Assembly (NCBI GenBank): GCA_035771175.1
Contig: JAYMFD010001271.1
Coordinates: 2,728,001-2,792,000, forward strand
Source of the DNA: Paratinospora sagittata
Taxonomy: Eukaryota > Streptophyta > Magnoliopsida > Ranunculales > Menispermaceae
Length of the DNA: 64,000 bases
Direction: 5' to 3'
Shown: piece after piece, positions 9,427-22,399 of the stretch
How positions within the stretch are numbered: position 1 is the first letter of the stretch
Layout: every line of letters begins with the position of its first letter
Made by a program: the position numbers and the translations under genes
Notes under the pieces: generated by a model
Told to the model about the DNA's origin: nothing
Databases searched by the model: none
The model's input: only the letters and a program-made list of their open reading frames with translations

Positions 9427-10599
9427 ACAAGTTCTTCATTTTATCCCTTTTGTGCTGAGATTTTAAGAAGCAATTCATTGTTTTAAACTGTAAGTATATG
9501 AAGTGTTCTCAGTAAGAGAAAACAACACATCACCTATATTCTTTCTCTGAGAGCTACAACTAATCATCAAGAACACATCAAATTATAGCTATCAAAGTCT
9601 TCAAAGATCAAGCCCTAAGAACGAAGACATATCTCAATGCTAATGCGTTAGTTCAATCTTAGGTGTGTATGGTAACCTCTCGATCAATCTCAGTACGAAA
9701 ACTCTCTAAATTGCAAGTCTTCAATATCACTTGGATAGTATTTGATTTTGACAAAATATTTTCCGAAAGGTTTTAATAATAATTTCAATTAGTTTTGAAT
9801 GATTTAATAGTGTTTTGAGTCAATGAAATGGTTCTTAAGTGTTAAAATATTAATTTTTCCAAAATCGGGCTATCCACCACTTTGCCAAAATTTTGCAAAA
9901 GGTAGTAGCGCACTATCAGTGTTGATAGCACGCTGATAGGGTTGAATAATCAAAAATCAATTTTTCTCGGAAAATTGCCCCACAACGCGCTATCCCTCGC
10001 TATCCCTTTTGATAACTCGCTATAAAGTAGTTACCGTGATCTTTCAATTTTTACTAAAATGGGCAATAGCGTGCTATAGTCCTAGATTGCACTCTAACGG
10101 AAAGTCCAAAAAACTCGAGCTCTTGGGTATGTGTATATCGACTTACAATAGCCCGCTATAGGTCATTAGTGCGCATGATACACAACCCAATAGCATGCTA
10201 TCCGAGTTTGAGTTAGAAATCTCACATTTCTAACGAGAAAAACGCAGGTGCTCGATTTTTCCATTCCTTACACAGTTTTGACGGGGAATCGTAACTGAAA
10301 TATTCTCCACTACGACATGGATGATGCCCATTGTTTCGCACGGCCAAAACAACTTTAGATTAAACAATGTTTTGAATTTGAACCATTTCCTACTCTCTTG
10401 CTGTTTAACCTGCAATTGCTAATTTAATAAAACACTCATTGTCTAATTTTCAGATACACAACACACACGATTTCAGCAAGTTAGACTGAGCTTTCCCAAG
10501 AGTATTTCAAAAGAAGAAAGTCGTGATTTTTGCATTGTCAATAAATGCTTCGACCCGAATCAAAGTTGGAAACTGTCTTGAAGATAACTTCATTGTTTA
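9427..10599 (+). repeat. Monomer 9
   Basis: First half follows F (CAGTACGAAAAC, GGATAGTATTTG, ATAATAATTT, GATTTAATAGTG). The second half keeps the doubled GCTATCCCTC and has a private 10-bp deletion near 10248, leaving ACGCAGGTGCTCG. Confidence 0.95.
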
Positions 10600-11772
10600 A
10601 CAAGTTCTTCATTTTATCCCTTTTGTGCTGAGATTTTAAGAAGCAATTCATTGTTTTAAACTGTAAGTATATGAAGTATTCTTAGTAAGAGAACACAACA
10701 CATCACCTATATTCTTTCTCTGAGAGCTACAACTAATCATCAAGAACACATCAAATTATAGCTATCAAAGTCTTCAAAGATCAAGCCCTAAGAACGAAGA
10801 CGTATCTCAATGCTAATGCGTTAGTTCAATCTTAGGTGTGTATGGTAACCTCTCGATCAATCTCAGCACGAAAACTCTCTAAATTGCAAGTCTTCAATAT
10901 CACTTGGATATAGTATTTGATTTCGACAAAATATTTTCCGAAAGGTTTTAATCATAATTTCAATTAGTTTTGAATGATTTAAAAGTGTTTTGAGTCAATG
11001 AAATGGTTCTTAAGTGTTAAAATATTAATTTTTCCAAAATCGGGCTATCCACCACTTTGCCAAAATTTTACAAAAGGTAGTAGCGCACTATCAGTGTTGA
11101 TAGCACGCTGATAGGGTTAAATAATCAAAAATCAATTTTTCTTGGAAAATTGCCCGCAACGCGTTATCCCTTTTGATAACTCGCTATAAAGTAGTTACCG
11201 TGATCTTTCGATTTTTACTAAAATGGGCAATAGCGTGCTATAGGCCTAGATTGCACTCTAACGGAAAGTCCAAAAAACTCGAGCTTTTGGGTATGTGTAT
11301 ATCGACTTACAATAGCCCGCTATAAGTCATTAGTGCGCATGATACACAATCCAATAGCATGCTATCCGAGTTTGAGTTAGAAATCTCACATTTCTAACGA
11401 GAAAAACGCAGGCCCTTTCCCTTGCTCGATTTTTCCATTCCTTACACAGTTTTGACTGGGAATCGTAACTGAAATATTCTCCACTACGACATGGATGATG
11501 CCCATTGTTTCGCACGGCCAAAACAACTTTAGATTAAACAATGTTTTGAATTCGAATCATTTCCTACTCTCTTGCTGTTTAACCTGCAATTGCTAATTTA
11601 ATAATACACTCATTGTCTAATTTTTAGATACACAACACACACGATTTCAGCAAGTTAGACTAGCTTTCCCAAAAGTATTTCAAAAGAAGAAAGTCGTGAT
11701 TTTTGCATTGTCAATAAATGCTTCGACCCGAATCAAAGTTGGAAACTGTCTTGAAGATAACTTCATTGTTTA
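10600..11772 (+). repeat. Monomer 10 (recombinant)
   Basis: The first two thirds belong to the D-G group (GACGTATC, GGATATAG, private GATTTCGAC and GAAGTATTCTTAG). The last third, from between 11350 and 11457, matches the tail of monomer 1. Confidence 0.95.
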
Positions 11773-12956
11773 ACAAGTTCTTCATTTTATCCCTTTTGTG
11801 CTGAGATTTTAAGAAGCAATTCATTGTTTTAAACTGTAAGTATATGAAGTGTTCTCAGTAAGAGAACACAACACATCACCTATATTCTTTCACTGAGAGC
11901 TACAACTAATCATCAAGAACACATCAAATTATATCTATCAAAGTCTTCAAAGATCAAGCCCTAAGAACGAAGACATATCTCAATGCTAATGCGTTAGTTC
12001 AATCTTAGGTGTGTATGGTAACCTCTCGATCAATCTCAGCACGAAAACTCTCTAAATTGCAAGTCTTCAATATCACTTGGATTTAGTATTTGATTTTGAC
12101 AAAATATTTTTCGAAAGGTTTTAATTATAATTTCAATTAGTTTTGAATGATTTAAAAGTGTTTTGAGTCAATCAAATGGTTCTTAAGTGTTAAAATATTA
12201 ATTTTTCCAAAATCGGGCTATCCACCACTTTGTCAAAATTTTACAAAAGGTAGTAGCGCACTATCAGTGTTGATAGCACGCTGATAGGGTTGAATAATCA
12301 AAAATCAATTTTTCTTGGAAAATTGCCCACAACGCGCTATCCCTCGCTATCCCTTTCGATAACTCGCTATAAAGTAGTTACCGTGATCTTTCGATTTTTA
12401 CTAAAATGGGCAATAGCGTGCTATAGGCCTAGATTGCACTCTAACGGAAAGTCCAAAAAACTCGAGCTCTTGGGTATGTGTATATCAACTTACAATCGCC
12501 CGCTATAAGTCATTAGTGCGCATGATACACAACCCAATAGCCTGCTATCCTAGTTTGAGTTAGAAATCTCACATTTCTAACGAGAAAAACGCAAGCCCTT
12601 TCCCTTGCTCGATTTTTCCATTCCTTACACAGTTTTGACTGGGAATCGTAACTGAAATATTCTCCACTACGACATGGATGATGCCCATTGTTTCGCATGG
12701 CCAAAACAACTTTAGATTAAACAATGTTTTGAATTCGAATCATTTCCTTCTCTCTTGCTGTTTAACCTGCAATTGCTAATTTAATAAAACACTCATTGTC
12801 TAATTTTCAGATACACAACACACACGATTTCAGCAAGTTAGACTGAGCTTTCCAAAGAGTATTTCAAAAGAAGAAAGTCGTGATTTTTGCATTGTCAATA
12901 AATGCTTAGACCCGAATCAAAGTTGGAAACTGTCTTGAAGATAACTTCATTGTTTA
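11773..12956 (+). repeat. Monomer 11 (A2)
   Basis: A subtype with CAATCGCCC near 12494, shared only with monomer 14. Confidence 0.95.
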
Positions 12957-14140
12957 ACAAGTTCTTCATTTTATCCCTTTTGTGCTGAGATTTTAAGAAG
13001 CAATTCATTGTTTTAAACTGTAAGTATATGAAGTGTTCTCAGTAAGAGAACACAACACATCACCTATATTCTTTCTCTGAGAGCTACAACTAATCATCAA
13101 GAACACATCAAATTATAGCTATCAAAGTCTTCAAAGATCAAGCCCGAAGAACGAAGACGTATCTCAATGCTAATGCGTTAGTTCAATCTTAGGTGTGTAT
13201 GGTAACCTCTCGATCAATCTCAGCACAAAAACTCTCTAAATTGCAAGTCTTCAATATCACTTGGATTTAGTATTTGATTTTGCCAAAATATTTTCCGAAA
13301 GGTTTTAATCATAATTTCAATTAGTTTTGAATGATTTAAAAGTGTTTTGAGTCAATGAAATGGTTCTTAAGTGTTAAAATATTAATTTTTGCAAAATCGG
13401 GCAATCCACCACTTTGCCAAAATTTTACAAAAGGTAGTAGCGCACTATCGGTGTTGATAGCACGCTGATAGGGTTGAATAATCAAAAATCAATTTTTCTT
13501 GGAAAATTGCCCACAACGCGCTATCCCTCGCTATCCCTTTCGATAACTCGCTATAAAGTAGTTACCGTGATCTTTCGATTTTTACTAAAATGGGCAATAG
13601 CGTGCTATAGGCCTAGATTGCACTCTAACGGAAAGGCCAAAAAACTCGAGCTCTTGGGTATGTGTATATCAACTTACAATAGCCCGCTATAAGTCATTAG
13701 TGCGCATGATACACAACCCAATAGCCTGCTATCCTAGTTTGAGTTAGAAATCTCACATTTCTAACGAGAAAAACGCAAGCCCTTTCCCTTGCTCGATTTT
13801 TCCATTCCTTACACAGTTTTGACTGGGAATCGTAACTGAAATATTCTCCACTACGACATGGATGATGCCCATTGTTTCGCACGGCCAAAACAACTTTAGA
13901 CTAAACAATGTTTTGAATTCGAATCATTTCCTACTCTCTTGCTGTTTAACCTGCAATTGCTAATTTAATAAAACACTCTTTGGCCAATTTTCAGATACAC
14001 AACACACACGATTTCAGCAAGTTAGACTGAGCTTTCCAAAGAGTATTTCAAAAGAAGAAAGTCGTGATTTTTGCATTGTCAATAAATGCTTCGACCCGAA
14101 TCAAAGTTGGAAACTGTCTTGAAGATAACTTCATTGTTTA
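12957..14140 (+). repeat. Monomer 12 (B2)
   Basis: B subtype with GGAAAGGCC near 13632, shared only with monomer 15. Private TTTAGACTAAAC near 13895. Confidence 0.95.
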
Positions 14141-15325
14141 ACAAGTTCTTCATTTTATCCCTTTTGTGCTGAGATTTTAAGAAGCAATTCATTGTTTTAA
14201 ACTGTAATTATATGAAGTGTTCTCAGTAAGAGAACACAACACATCACCTATATTCTTTCTCTGAGAGCTACAACTAATCATCAAGAACACATCAAATTAT
14301 AGCTATCAAAGTCTTCAAAGATCAAGCCCTAAGAACGAAGACATATCTTAATGCTAATGCTTTAGTTCAATCTTAGGTGTGTATGGTAACCTCTCGATCA
14401 ATCTCAGCACGAAAACTCTCTAAATTGCAAGTCTTCAATATCTCTTGGATTTAGTATTTGATTTTGCCAAAATATTTTCCGAAAGGTTTTAATCATAATT
14501 TCAATTAGTTTTGAATGATTTAAAAGTGTTTTGAGTCAATGAAATGGTTCTTAAGTGTTAAAATATTAATTTTTCCAAAATCGGGCAATCCACCACTTTG
14601 CCAAAATTTTACAAAAGGTAGTAGCGCACTATCAGTGTTGATAGCACGCTGATAGGGTTGAATAATCAAAAATCAATTTTTCTTCGAAAATTGCCCACAA
14701 CGCGCTATCCCTCGCTATCCCTTTCGATAACTCGCTATAAAGTAGTTACCGTGATCTTTCGATTTTTACTAAAATGGGCAATAGCGTGCTATAGGCCTAG
14801 ATTGCACTCTAACGGAAAGTCCAAAAAACTCGAGCTCTCGGGTATGTGTATATCGACTTACAATAGCCTGCTATAAGTCATTAGTGCGTATGATACACAA
14901 CCCCATAGCATGCTATCCGAGTTTGAGTTAGAAATCTCACATTTCTAACGAGAAAAACGCAGGCCCTTTCCCTTGCTCGATTTTTCCATTCCTTACACAG
15001 TTTTGACTGGGAATCGTAACTGAAATATTCTCCACTACGACATGGATGATGCCCATTGTTTCGCACGGCCAAAACAACTTTAGATTAAACAATGTTTTGA
15101 ATTCGAATCATTTCCTACTCTCTTGCTGTTTAACCTGCAATTGCTAATTTAATAAAACACTCTTTGGCTAATTTTCAGATACACAACACACACGATTTCA
15201 GCAAGTTAGACTGAGCTTTCCAAAGAGTATTTCCAAAAGAAGAAAGTCGTGATTTTTGCATTGTCAATAAATGCTTCGACCCGAATCAAAGTTGGAAACT
15301 GTCTTGAAGATAACTTCATTGTTTA
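14141..15325 (+). repeat. Monomer 13 (C2)
   Basis: C subtype with ATATCTCTTGG and TATTTCCAAAAG, shared with monomer 16. Private GTGCGTATG. It is followed by A instead of D. Confidence 0.95.
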
Positions 15326-16509
15326 ACAAGTTCTTCATTTTATCCCTTTTGTGCTGAGATTTTAAGAAGCAATTCATTGTTTTAAACTGTAAGTATATGA
15401 AGTGTTCTCAGTAAGAGAACACAACACATCACCTATATTCTTTCACTGAGAGCTACAACTAATCATCAAGAACACATCAAATTATATCTATCAAAGTCTT
15501 CAAAGATCAAGCCCTAAGAACGAAGACATATCTCAATGCTAATGCGTTAGTTCAATCTTAGGTGTGTATGGTAACCTCTCGATCAATCTCAGCACGAAAA
15601 CTCTCTAAATTGCAAGTCTTCAATATCACTTGGATTTAGTATTTGATTTTGACAAAATATTTTTCGAAAGGTTTTAATTATAATTTCAATTAGTTTTGAA
15701 TGATTTAAAAGTGTTTTGAGTCAATCAAATGGTTCTTAAGTGTTAAAATATTAATTTTTCCAAAATCGGGCTATCCACCACTTTGTCAAAATTTTACAAA
15801 AGGTAGTAGCGCACTATCAGTGTTGATAGCACGCTGATAGGGTTGAATAATCAAAAATCAATTTTTCTTGGAAAATTGCCCACAACGCGCTATCCCTCGC
15901 TATCCCTTTCGATAACTCGCTATAAAGTAGTTACCGTGATCTTTCGATTTTTACTAAAATGGGCAATAGCGTGCTATAGGCCTAGATTGCACTCTAACGG
16001 AAAGTCCAAAAAACTCGAGCTCTTGGGTATGTGTATATCAACTTACAATCGCCCGCTATAAGTCATTAGTGCGCATGATACACAACCCAATAGCCTGCTA
16101 TCCTAGTTTGAGTTAGAAATCTCACATTTCTAACGAGAAAAACGCAAGCCCTTTCCCTTGCTCGATTTTTCCATTCCTTACACAGTTTTGACTGGGAATC
16201 GTAACTGAAATATTCTCCACTACGACATGGATGATGCCCATTGTTTCGCATGGCCAAAACAACTTTAGATTAAACAATGTTTTGAATTCGAATCATTTCC
16301 TTCTCTCTTGCTGTTTAACCTGCAATTGCTAATTTAATAAAACACTCATTGTCTAATTTTCAGATACACAACACACACGATTTCAGCAAGTTAGACTGAG
16401 CTTTCCAAAGAGTATTTCAAAAGAAGAAAGTCGTGATTTTTGCATTGTCAATAAATGCTTAGACCCGAATCAAAGTTGGAAACTGTCTTGAAGATAACTT
16501 CATTGTTTA
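15326..16509 (+). repeat. Monomer 14 (A3)
   Basis: A subtype, essentially the same as monomer 11 including CAATCGCCC. Confidence 0.95.
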
Positions 16510-17693
16510 ACAAGTTCTTCATTTTATCCCTTTTGTGCTGAGATTTTAAGAAGCAATTCATTGTTTTAAACTGTAAGTATATGAAGTGTTCTCAGTAAGA
16601 GAACACAACACATCACCTATATTCTTTCTCTGAGAGCTACAACTAATCATCAAGAACACATCAAATTATAGCTATCAAAGTCTTCAAAGATCAAGCCCGA
16701 AGAACGAAGACGTATCTCAATGCTAATGCGTTAGTTCAATCTTAGGTGTGTATGGTAACCTCTCGATCAATCTCAGCACAAAAACTCTCTAAATTGCAAG
16801 TCTTCAATATCACTTGGATTTAGTATTTGATTTTGCCAAAATATTTTCCGAAAGGTTTTAATCATAATTTCAATTAGTTTTGAATGATTTAAAAGTGTTT
16901 TGAGTCAATGAAATGGTTCTTAAGTGTTAAAATATTAATTTTTGCAAAATCGGGCAATCCACCACTTTGCCAAAATTTTACAAAAGGTAGTAGCGCACTA
17001 TCGGTGTTGATAGCACGCTGATAGGGTTGAATAATCAAAAATCAATTTTTCTTGGAAAATTGCCCACAACGCGCTATCCCTCGCTATCCCTTTCGATAAC
17101 TCGCTATAAAGTAGTTACCGTGATCTTTCGATTTTTACTAAAATGGGCAATAGCGTGCTATAGGCCTAGATTGCACTCTAACGGAAAGGCCAAAAAACTC
17201 GAGCTCTTGGGTATGTGTATATCAACTTACAATAGCCCGCTATAAGTCATTAGTGCGCATGATACACAACCCAATAGCCTGCTATCCTAGTTTGAGTTAG
17301 AAATCTCACATTTCTAACGAGAAAAACGCAAGCCCTTTCCCTTGCTCGATTTTTCCATTCCTTACACAGTTTTGACTGGGAATCGTAACTGAAATATTCT
17401 CCACTACGACATGGATGATGCCCATTGTTTCGCACGGCCAAAACAACTTTAGATTAAACAATGTTTTGAATTCGAATCATTTCCTACTCTCTTGCTGTTT
17501 AACCTGCAATTGCTAATTTAATAAAACACTCTTTGGCCAATTTTCAGATACACAACACACACGATTTCAGCAAGTTAGACTGAGCTTTCCAAAGAGTATT
17601 TCAAAAGAAGAAAGTCGTGATTTTTGCATTGTCAATAAATGCTTCGACCCGAATCAAAGTTGGAAACTGTCTTGAAGATAACTTCATTGTTTA
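16510..17693 (+). repeat. Monomer 15 (B3)
   Basis: B subtype, essentially the same as monomer 12 including GGAAAGGCC. Confidence 0.95.
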
Positions 17694-18878
17694 ACAAGTT
17701 CTTCATTTTATCCCTTTTGTGCTGAGATTTTAAGAAGCAATTCATTGTTTTAAACTGTAATTATATGAAGTGTTCTCAGTAAGAGAACACAACACATCAC
17801 CTATATTCTTTCTCTGAGAGCTACAACTAATCATCAAGAACACATCAAATTATAGCTATCAAAGTCTTCAAAGATCAAGCCCTAAGAACGAAGACATATC
17901 TTAATGCTAATGCTTTAGTTCAATCTTAGGTGTGTATGGTAACCTCTCGATCAATCTCAGCACGAAAACTCTCTAAATTGCAAGTCTTCAATATCTCTTG
18001 GATTTAGTATTTGATTTTGCCAAAATATTTTCCGAAAGGTTTTAATCATAATTTCAATTAGTTTTGAATGATTTAAAAGTGTTTTGAGTCAATGAAATGG
18101 TTCTTAAGTGTTAAAATATTAATTTTTCCAAAATCGGGCAATCCACCACTTTGCCAAAATTTTACAAAAGGTAGTAGCGCACTATCAGTGTTGATAGCAC
18201 GCTGATAGGGTTGAATAATCAAAAATCAATTTTTCTTCGAAAATTGCCCACAACGCGCTATCCCTCGCTATCCCTTTCGATAACTCGCTATAAAGTAGTT
18301 ACCGTGATCTTTCGATTTTTACTAAAATGGGCAATAGCGTCCTATAGGCCTAGATTGCACTCTAACGGAAAGTCCAAAAAACTCGAGCTCTCGGGTATGT
18401 GTATATCGACTTACAATAGCCTGCTATAAGTCATTAGTGCGCATGATACACAACCCCATAGCATGCTATCCGAGTTTGAGTTAGAAATCTCACATTTCTA
18501 ACGAGAAAAACGCAGGCCCTTTCCCTTGCTCGATTTTTCCATTCCTTACACAGTTTTGACTGGGAATCGTAACTGAAATATTCTCCACTACGACATGGAT
18601 GATGCCCATTGTTTCGCACGGCCAAAACAACTTTAGATTAAACAATGTTTTGAATTCGAATCATTTCCTACTCTCTTGCTGTTTAACCTGCAATTGCTAA
18701 TTTAATAAAACACTCTTTGGCTAATTTTCAGATACACAACACACACGATTTCAGCAAGTTAGACTGAGCTTTCCAAAGAGTATTTCCAAAAGAAGAAAGT
18801 CGTGATTTTTGCATTATCAGTAAATGCTTCGACCCGAATCAAAGTTGGAAACTGTCTTGAAGATAACTTCATTGTTTA
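17694..18878 (+). repeat. Monomer 16 (C3)
   Basis: C subtype with ATATCTCTTGG. Private GCGTCCTATAGG and GCATTATCAGTAAATGC. Confidence 0.95.
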
Positions 18879-20054
18879 ACAAGTTCTTCATTTTGTCCCT
18901 TTTGTGCTGAGATTTTAAGAAGCAATTCATTGTTTTAAACTGTAAGTATATGAAGTGTTCTCAGTAAGAGAACACAACACATCACCTATATTCTTTCTCT
19001 GAGAGCTACAACTAATCATCAAGAACACATCAAATTATAGCTATCAAAGTCTTCATAGATCAAGCCCTAACAACGAAGACATATCTCAATGCTAATGCGT
19101 TAGTTCAATCTTAAGTGTGTATGGTAACCTCTCGATCAATCTCAGCACGAAAACTCTCTAAATTGCAAGTCTTCAATATCACTTGGATTTAGTATTTGAT
19201 TTTGCCAAAATATTTTCCGAAAGGTTTTAATCATAATTTCAATTAGTTTTGAATGATTTAAAAGTGTTTTGAGTCAATGAAATGGTTCTTAAGTGTTAAA
19301 ATATTAATTTTTCCAAAAAAAGGGCTATCCACCACTTTGCCAAAATTTTACAAAAAGGTAGTAGCGCACTATCAGTGTTGATAGCACGCTGATAGGGTTG
19401 AATAATCAAAAATCAATTTTTCTTGGAAAATTGCCCACAACGCGCTATCCCTTTTGATAACTCGCTATAAAGTAGTTACCGTGATCTTTCGATTTTTACT
19501 AAAATGGGCAATAGCGTGCTATAGGCCTAGATTGCACTCTAACGGAAAGTCCAAAAAACTCGACCTTTTGGGTATGTGTATATCGACTTACAATAGCCCG
19601 CTATAAGTCATTAGTGCGCATGATACACAATCCAATAGCATGCTATCCGAGTTTGAGTTAGAAATCTCACATTTCTAACGAGAAAAATACAGGCCCTTTC
19701 CCTGGCTCGATTTTTCCATTCCTTACACAGTTTTGACGGGGAATCGTAACTGAAATATTCTCCACTACGACATGGATGATGCCCATTGTTTCGCACGGCC
19801 AAAACAACTTTAGATTAAACAATGTTTTGAATTCGAATCATTTCCTACTCTCTTGCTGTTTAACCTGCAATTGCTAATTTAATAAAACACTCATTGTCTA
19901 ATTTTCAGATACACAACAAACACGATTTCAGCAAGTTAGACTGAGCTTTCCAAAGAGTATTTCAAAAGAACATAGTCGTGATTTTTGCATTGTCAATAAA
20001 TGCTTCGACCCGAATCAAAGTTGGAAACTGTCTTGAAGATAACTTCATTGTTTA
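18879..20054 (+). repeat. Monomer 17 (D2)
   Basis: D subtype with TTTGTCCC and CCTAACAACG. One extra A in ACAAAAAGGTAG makes it 1 bp longer than monomer 5, and it has CTCGACCTTTTG where monomer 5 has CTCTACCTTTTG. Confidence 0.95.
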
Positions 20055-21227
20055 ACAAGTTCTTCATTTTATCCCTTTTGTGCTGAGATTTTAAGAAGCA
20101 ATTCATTGTTTTAAACTGTAAGTATATGAAGTGTTCTCAGTAAGAGAACACAACACATCACCTACATTTTTTCTCTGAGAGCTACAACTAATCATCAAGA
20201 ACACATCAAATTATAGCTATCAAAGTCTTCAAAGATCAAGCCCTAAGAACGAAGACGTATCTCAATGCTAATGCGTTAGTTCAATCTTTGGTGTGTATGG
20301 TAACCTCTAGATCAATCTCAGCACGAAAACTCTCTAAATTGCAAGTCTTCAATATCACTTGGATATAGTATTTGATTTTGACAAAATATTTTTCGGAAGG
20401 TTTTAATCATAATTTCAATTAGTTTTAAATGATTTAAAAGTGTTTTGAGTCAATGAAATGGTTTTTAAGTGTTAAAATATTAATTTTTCCAAAATCGGGC
20501 TATCCACCACTTTGCCAAAATTGTGCACTATCAGTGTTGATAGCACGCTGATAGGGTTTAATAATCAAAAATCAATTTTTCTTGGAAAATTGCCCACAAC
20601 GCGCTATCCCTCGCTATCCCTTTTGATAACTCGCTATAAAGTAGTTACCGTGATCTTTCGATTTTTACTAAAATGGGCAATAGCGTGCTATAATAGGCCT
20701 AGATTGCACTCTAACGGAAAGTCCAAAAAACTCGAGCTTTTGGGTATGTGTATATCGACTTACAATAGCCCGCTATAAGTCATTAGTGCGCATGATACAC
20801 AATCCAATAGCATGCTATCCGAGTTTGAGTTAGAAATCTAACATTTCTAAGGAGAAAAACGCAGGCCCTTTCCCTTGCTCGATTTTTCCATTCCTTACAC
20901 AGTTTTGACGGGGAATCGTAACTGAAATATGCTCCACTACGACATGGATGATGCCCATTGTTTCGCACGGCCAAAACAACTTTAGATTAAACAATGTTTT
21001 GAATTTGAATCATTTCCTACTCTCTTGCTGTTTAACCTGCAATTGCAAATTTAATAAAACACTCATTGTCTAATTTTCAGATACACAACACACACGATTT
21101 CAGCAAGTTAGACTGAGCTTTCCAAAGAGTATTTCAAAAGAAGAAAGTCGTGATTTTTGGCATTGTCAATAAATGCTTCGACCCGAATCAAAGTTGGAAA
21201 CTGTCTTGAAGATGACTTCATTGTTTA
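20055..21227 (+). repeat. Monomer 18 (E2)
   Basis: E subtype with the 15-bp deletion and CTATAATAGG. Private CCTACATTTTTTC and GGTTTTTAAGTG. Confidence 0.95.
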
Positions 21228-22399
21228 AGAAGTTCTTCATTTTATCCCTTTTGTGCTGAGATTTTAAGAAGCAATTCATTGTTTTAAACTGTAAGTATAT
21301 GAAGTGTTCTCAGTAAGAGAAAACAACACATCACCTATATTCTTTCTCTGAGAGCTACAACTAATCATCAAGAACACATCAAATTATAGCTATCAAAGTC
21401 TTCAAAGATCAAGCCCTAAGAACGAAGACATATCTCAATGCTAATGCGTTAGTTCAATCTTAGGTGTGTATGGTAACCTCTCGATCAATCTCAGTACGAA
21501 AACTCTCTAAATTGCAAGTCTTCAATATCACTTGGATAGTATTTGATTTTGACAAAATATTTTCCGAAAGGTTTTAACAATAATTTCAATTAGTTTTGAA
21601 TGATTTAATAGTGTTTTGAGTCAATGAAATGGTTCTTAAGTGTTAAAATATTAATTTTTCCAAAATCGGGCTATCCACCACTTTGCCAAAATTTTACAAA
21701 AGGTAGTAGCGCACTATCAGTGTTGATAGCACGCTGATAGGGTTGAATAATCAAAAATCAATTTTTCTTGGAAAATTGCCCGCAACGCGCTATCCCTTTT
21801 GATAACTCGCTATAAAGTAGTTACCGTGATCTTTCGATTTTTACTAAAATGGGCAATAGCGTGCTATAGGCCTAGATTGCACTCTAACGGAAAGTCCAAA
21901 AAACTCGAGCTTTTGGGTATGTGTATATCGACTTACAATAGCCCGCTATAAGTCATTAGTGCGCATGATACACAATCCAATAGCATGCTATCCGAGTTTG
22001 AGTTAGAAATCTCACATTTCTAACGAGAAAAATACAGGCCCTTTCCCTGGCTCGATTTTTCCATTCCTTACACAGTTTTGACGGGGAATCGTAACTGAAA
22101 TATTCTCCACTACGACATGGATGATGCCCATTGTTTCGCACGGCCAAAACAACTTTAGATTAAACAATGTTTTGAATTCGAATCATTTCCTACTCTCTTG
22201 CCGTTTAACCTACAATTGCTAATTTAATAAAACACTCATTGTCTAATTTTCAGATACACAACACACACGATTTCAACAAGTTACACTGAGCTTTCCAAAG
22301 AGTGTTTCAAAAGAACAAAGTCGTGATTTTTGCATTGTCAATAAATGCTTCGACCCGAATCAAAGTTGGAAACTGTCTTGAAGATAACTTCATTGTTTA
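21228..22399 (+). repeat. Monomer 19 (F2)
   Basis: F subtype opening AGAAGTTC like monomer 7, but with the common GTAAGTAT donor-like site. Private TTTTAACAATAA and CCTACAATTGC. Confidence 0.95.

Larger units (their letters stand above)
11773..15325 (+). repeat. Higher-order trimer A-B-C, copy 2 (3553 bp)
   Basis: Monomers 11-13 repeat monomers 2-4 at an offset of 10589 bp. They share with copy 3, and not with copy 1, CAATCGCCC in A, GGAAAGGCC in B and ATATCTCTTGG in C, so copies 2 and 3 separated most recently. Confidence 0.94.
15326..18878 (+). repeat. Higher-order trimer A-B-C, copy 3 (3553 bp)
   Basis: Monomers 14-16 repeat monomers 11-13 at exactly 3553 bp. Unlike copy 2, this copy is followed by D-E-F-G, as copy 1 is. 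The last monomer has a private change, GCGTCCTATAGG, at about 18338. Confidence 0.94.
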
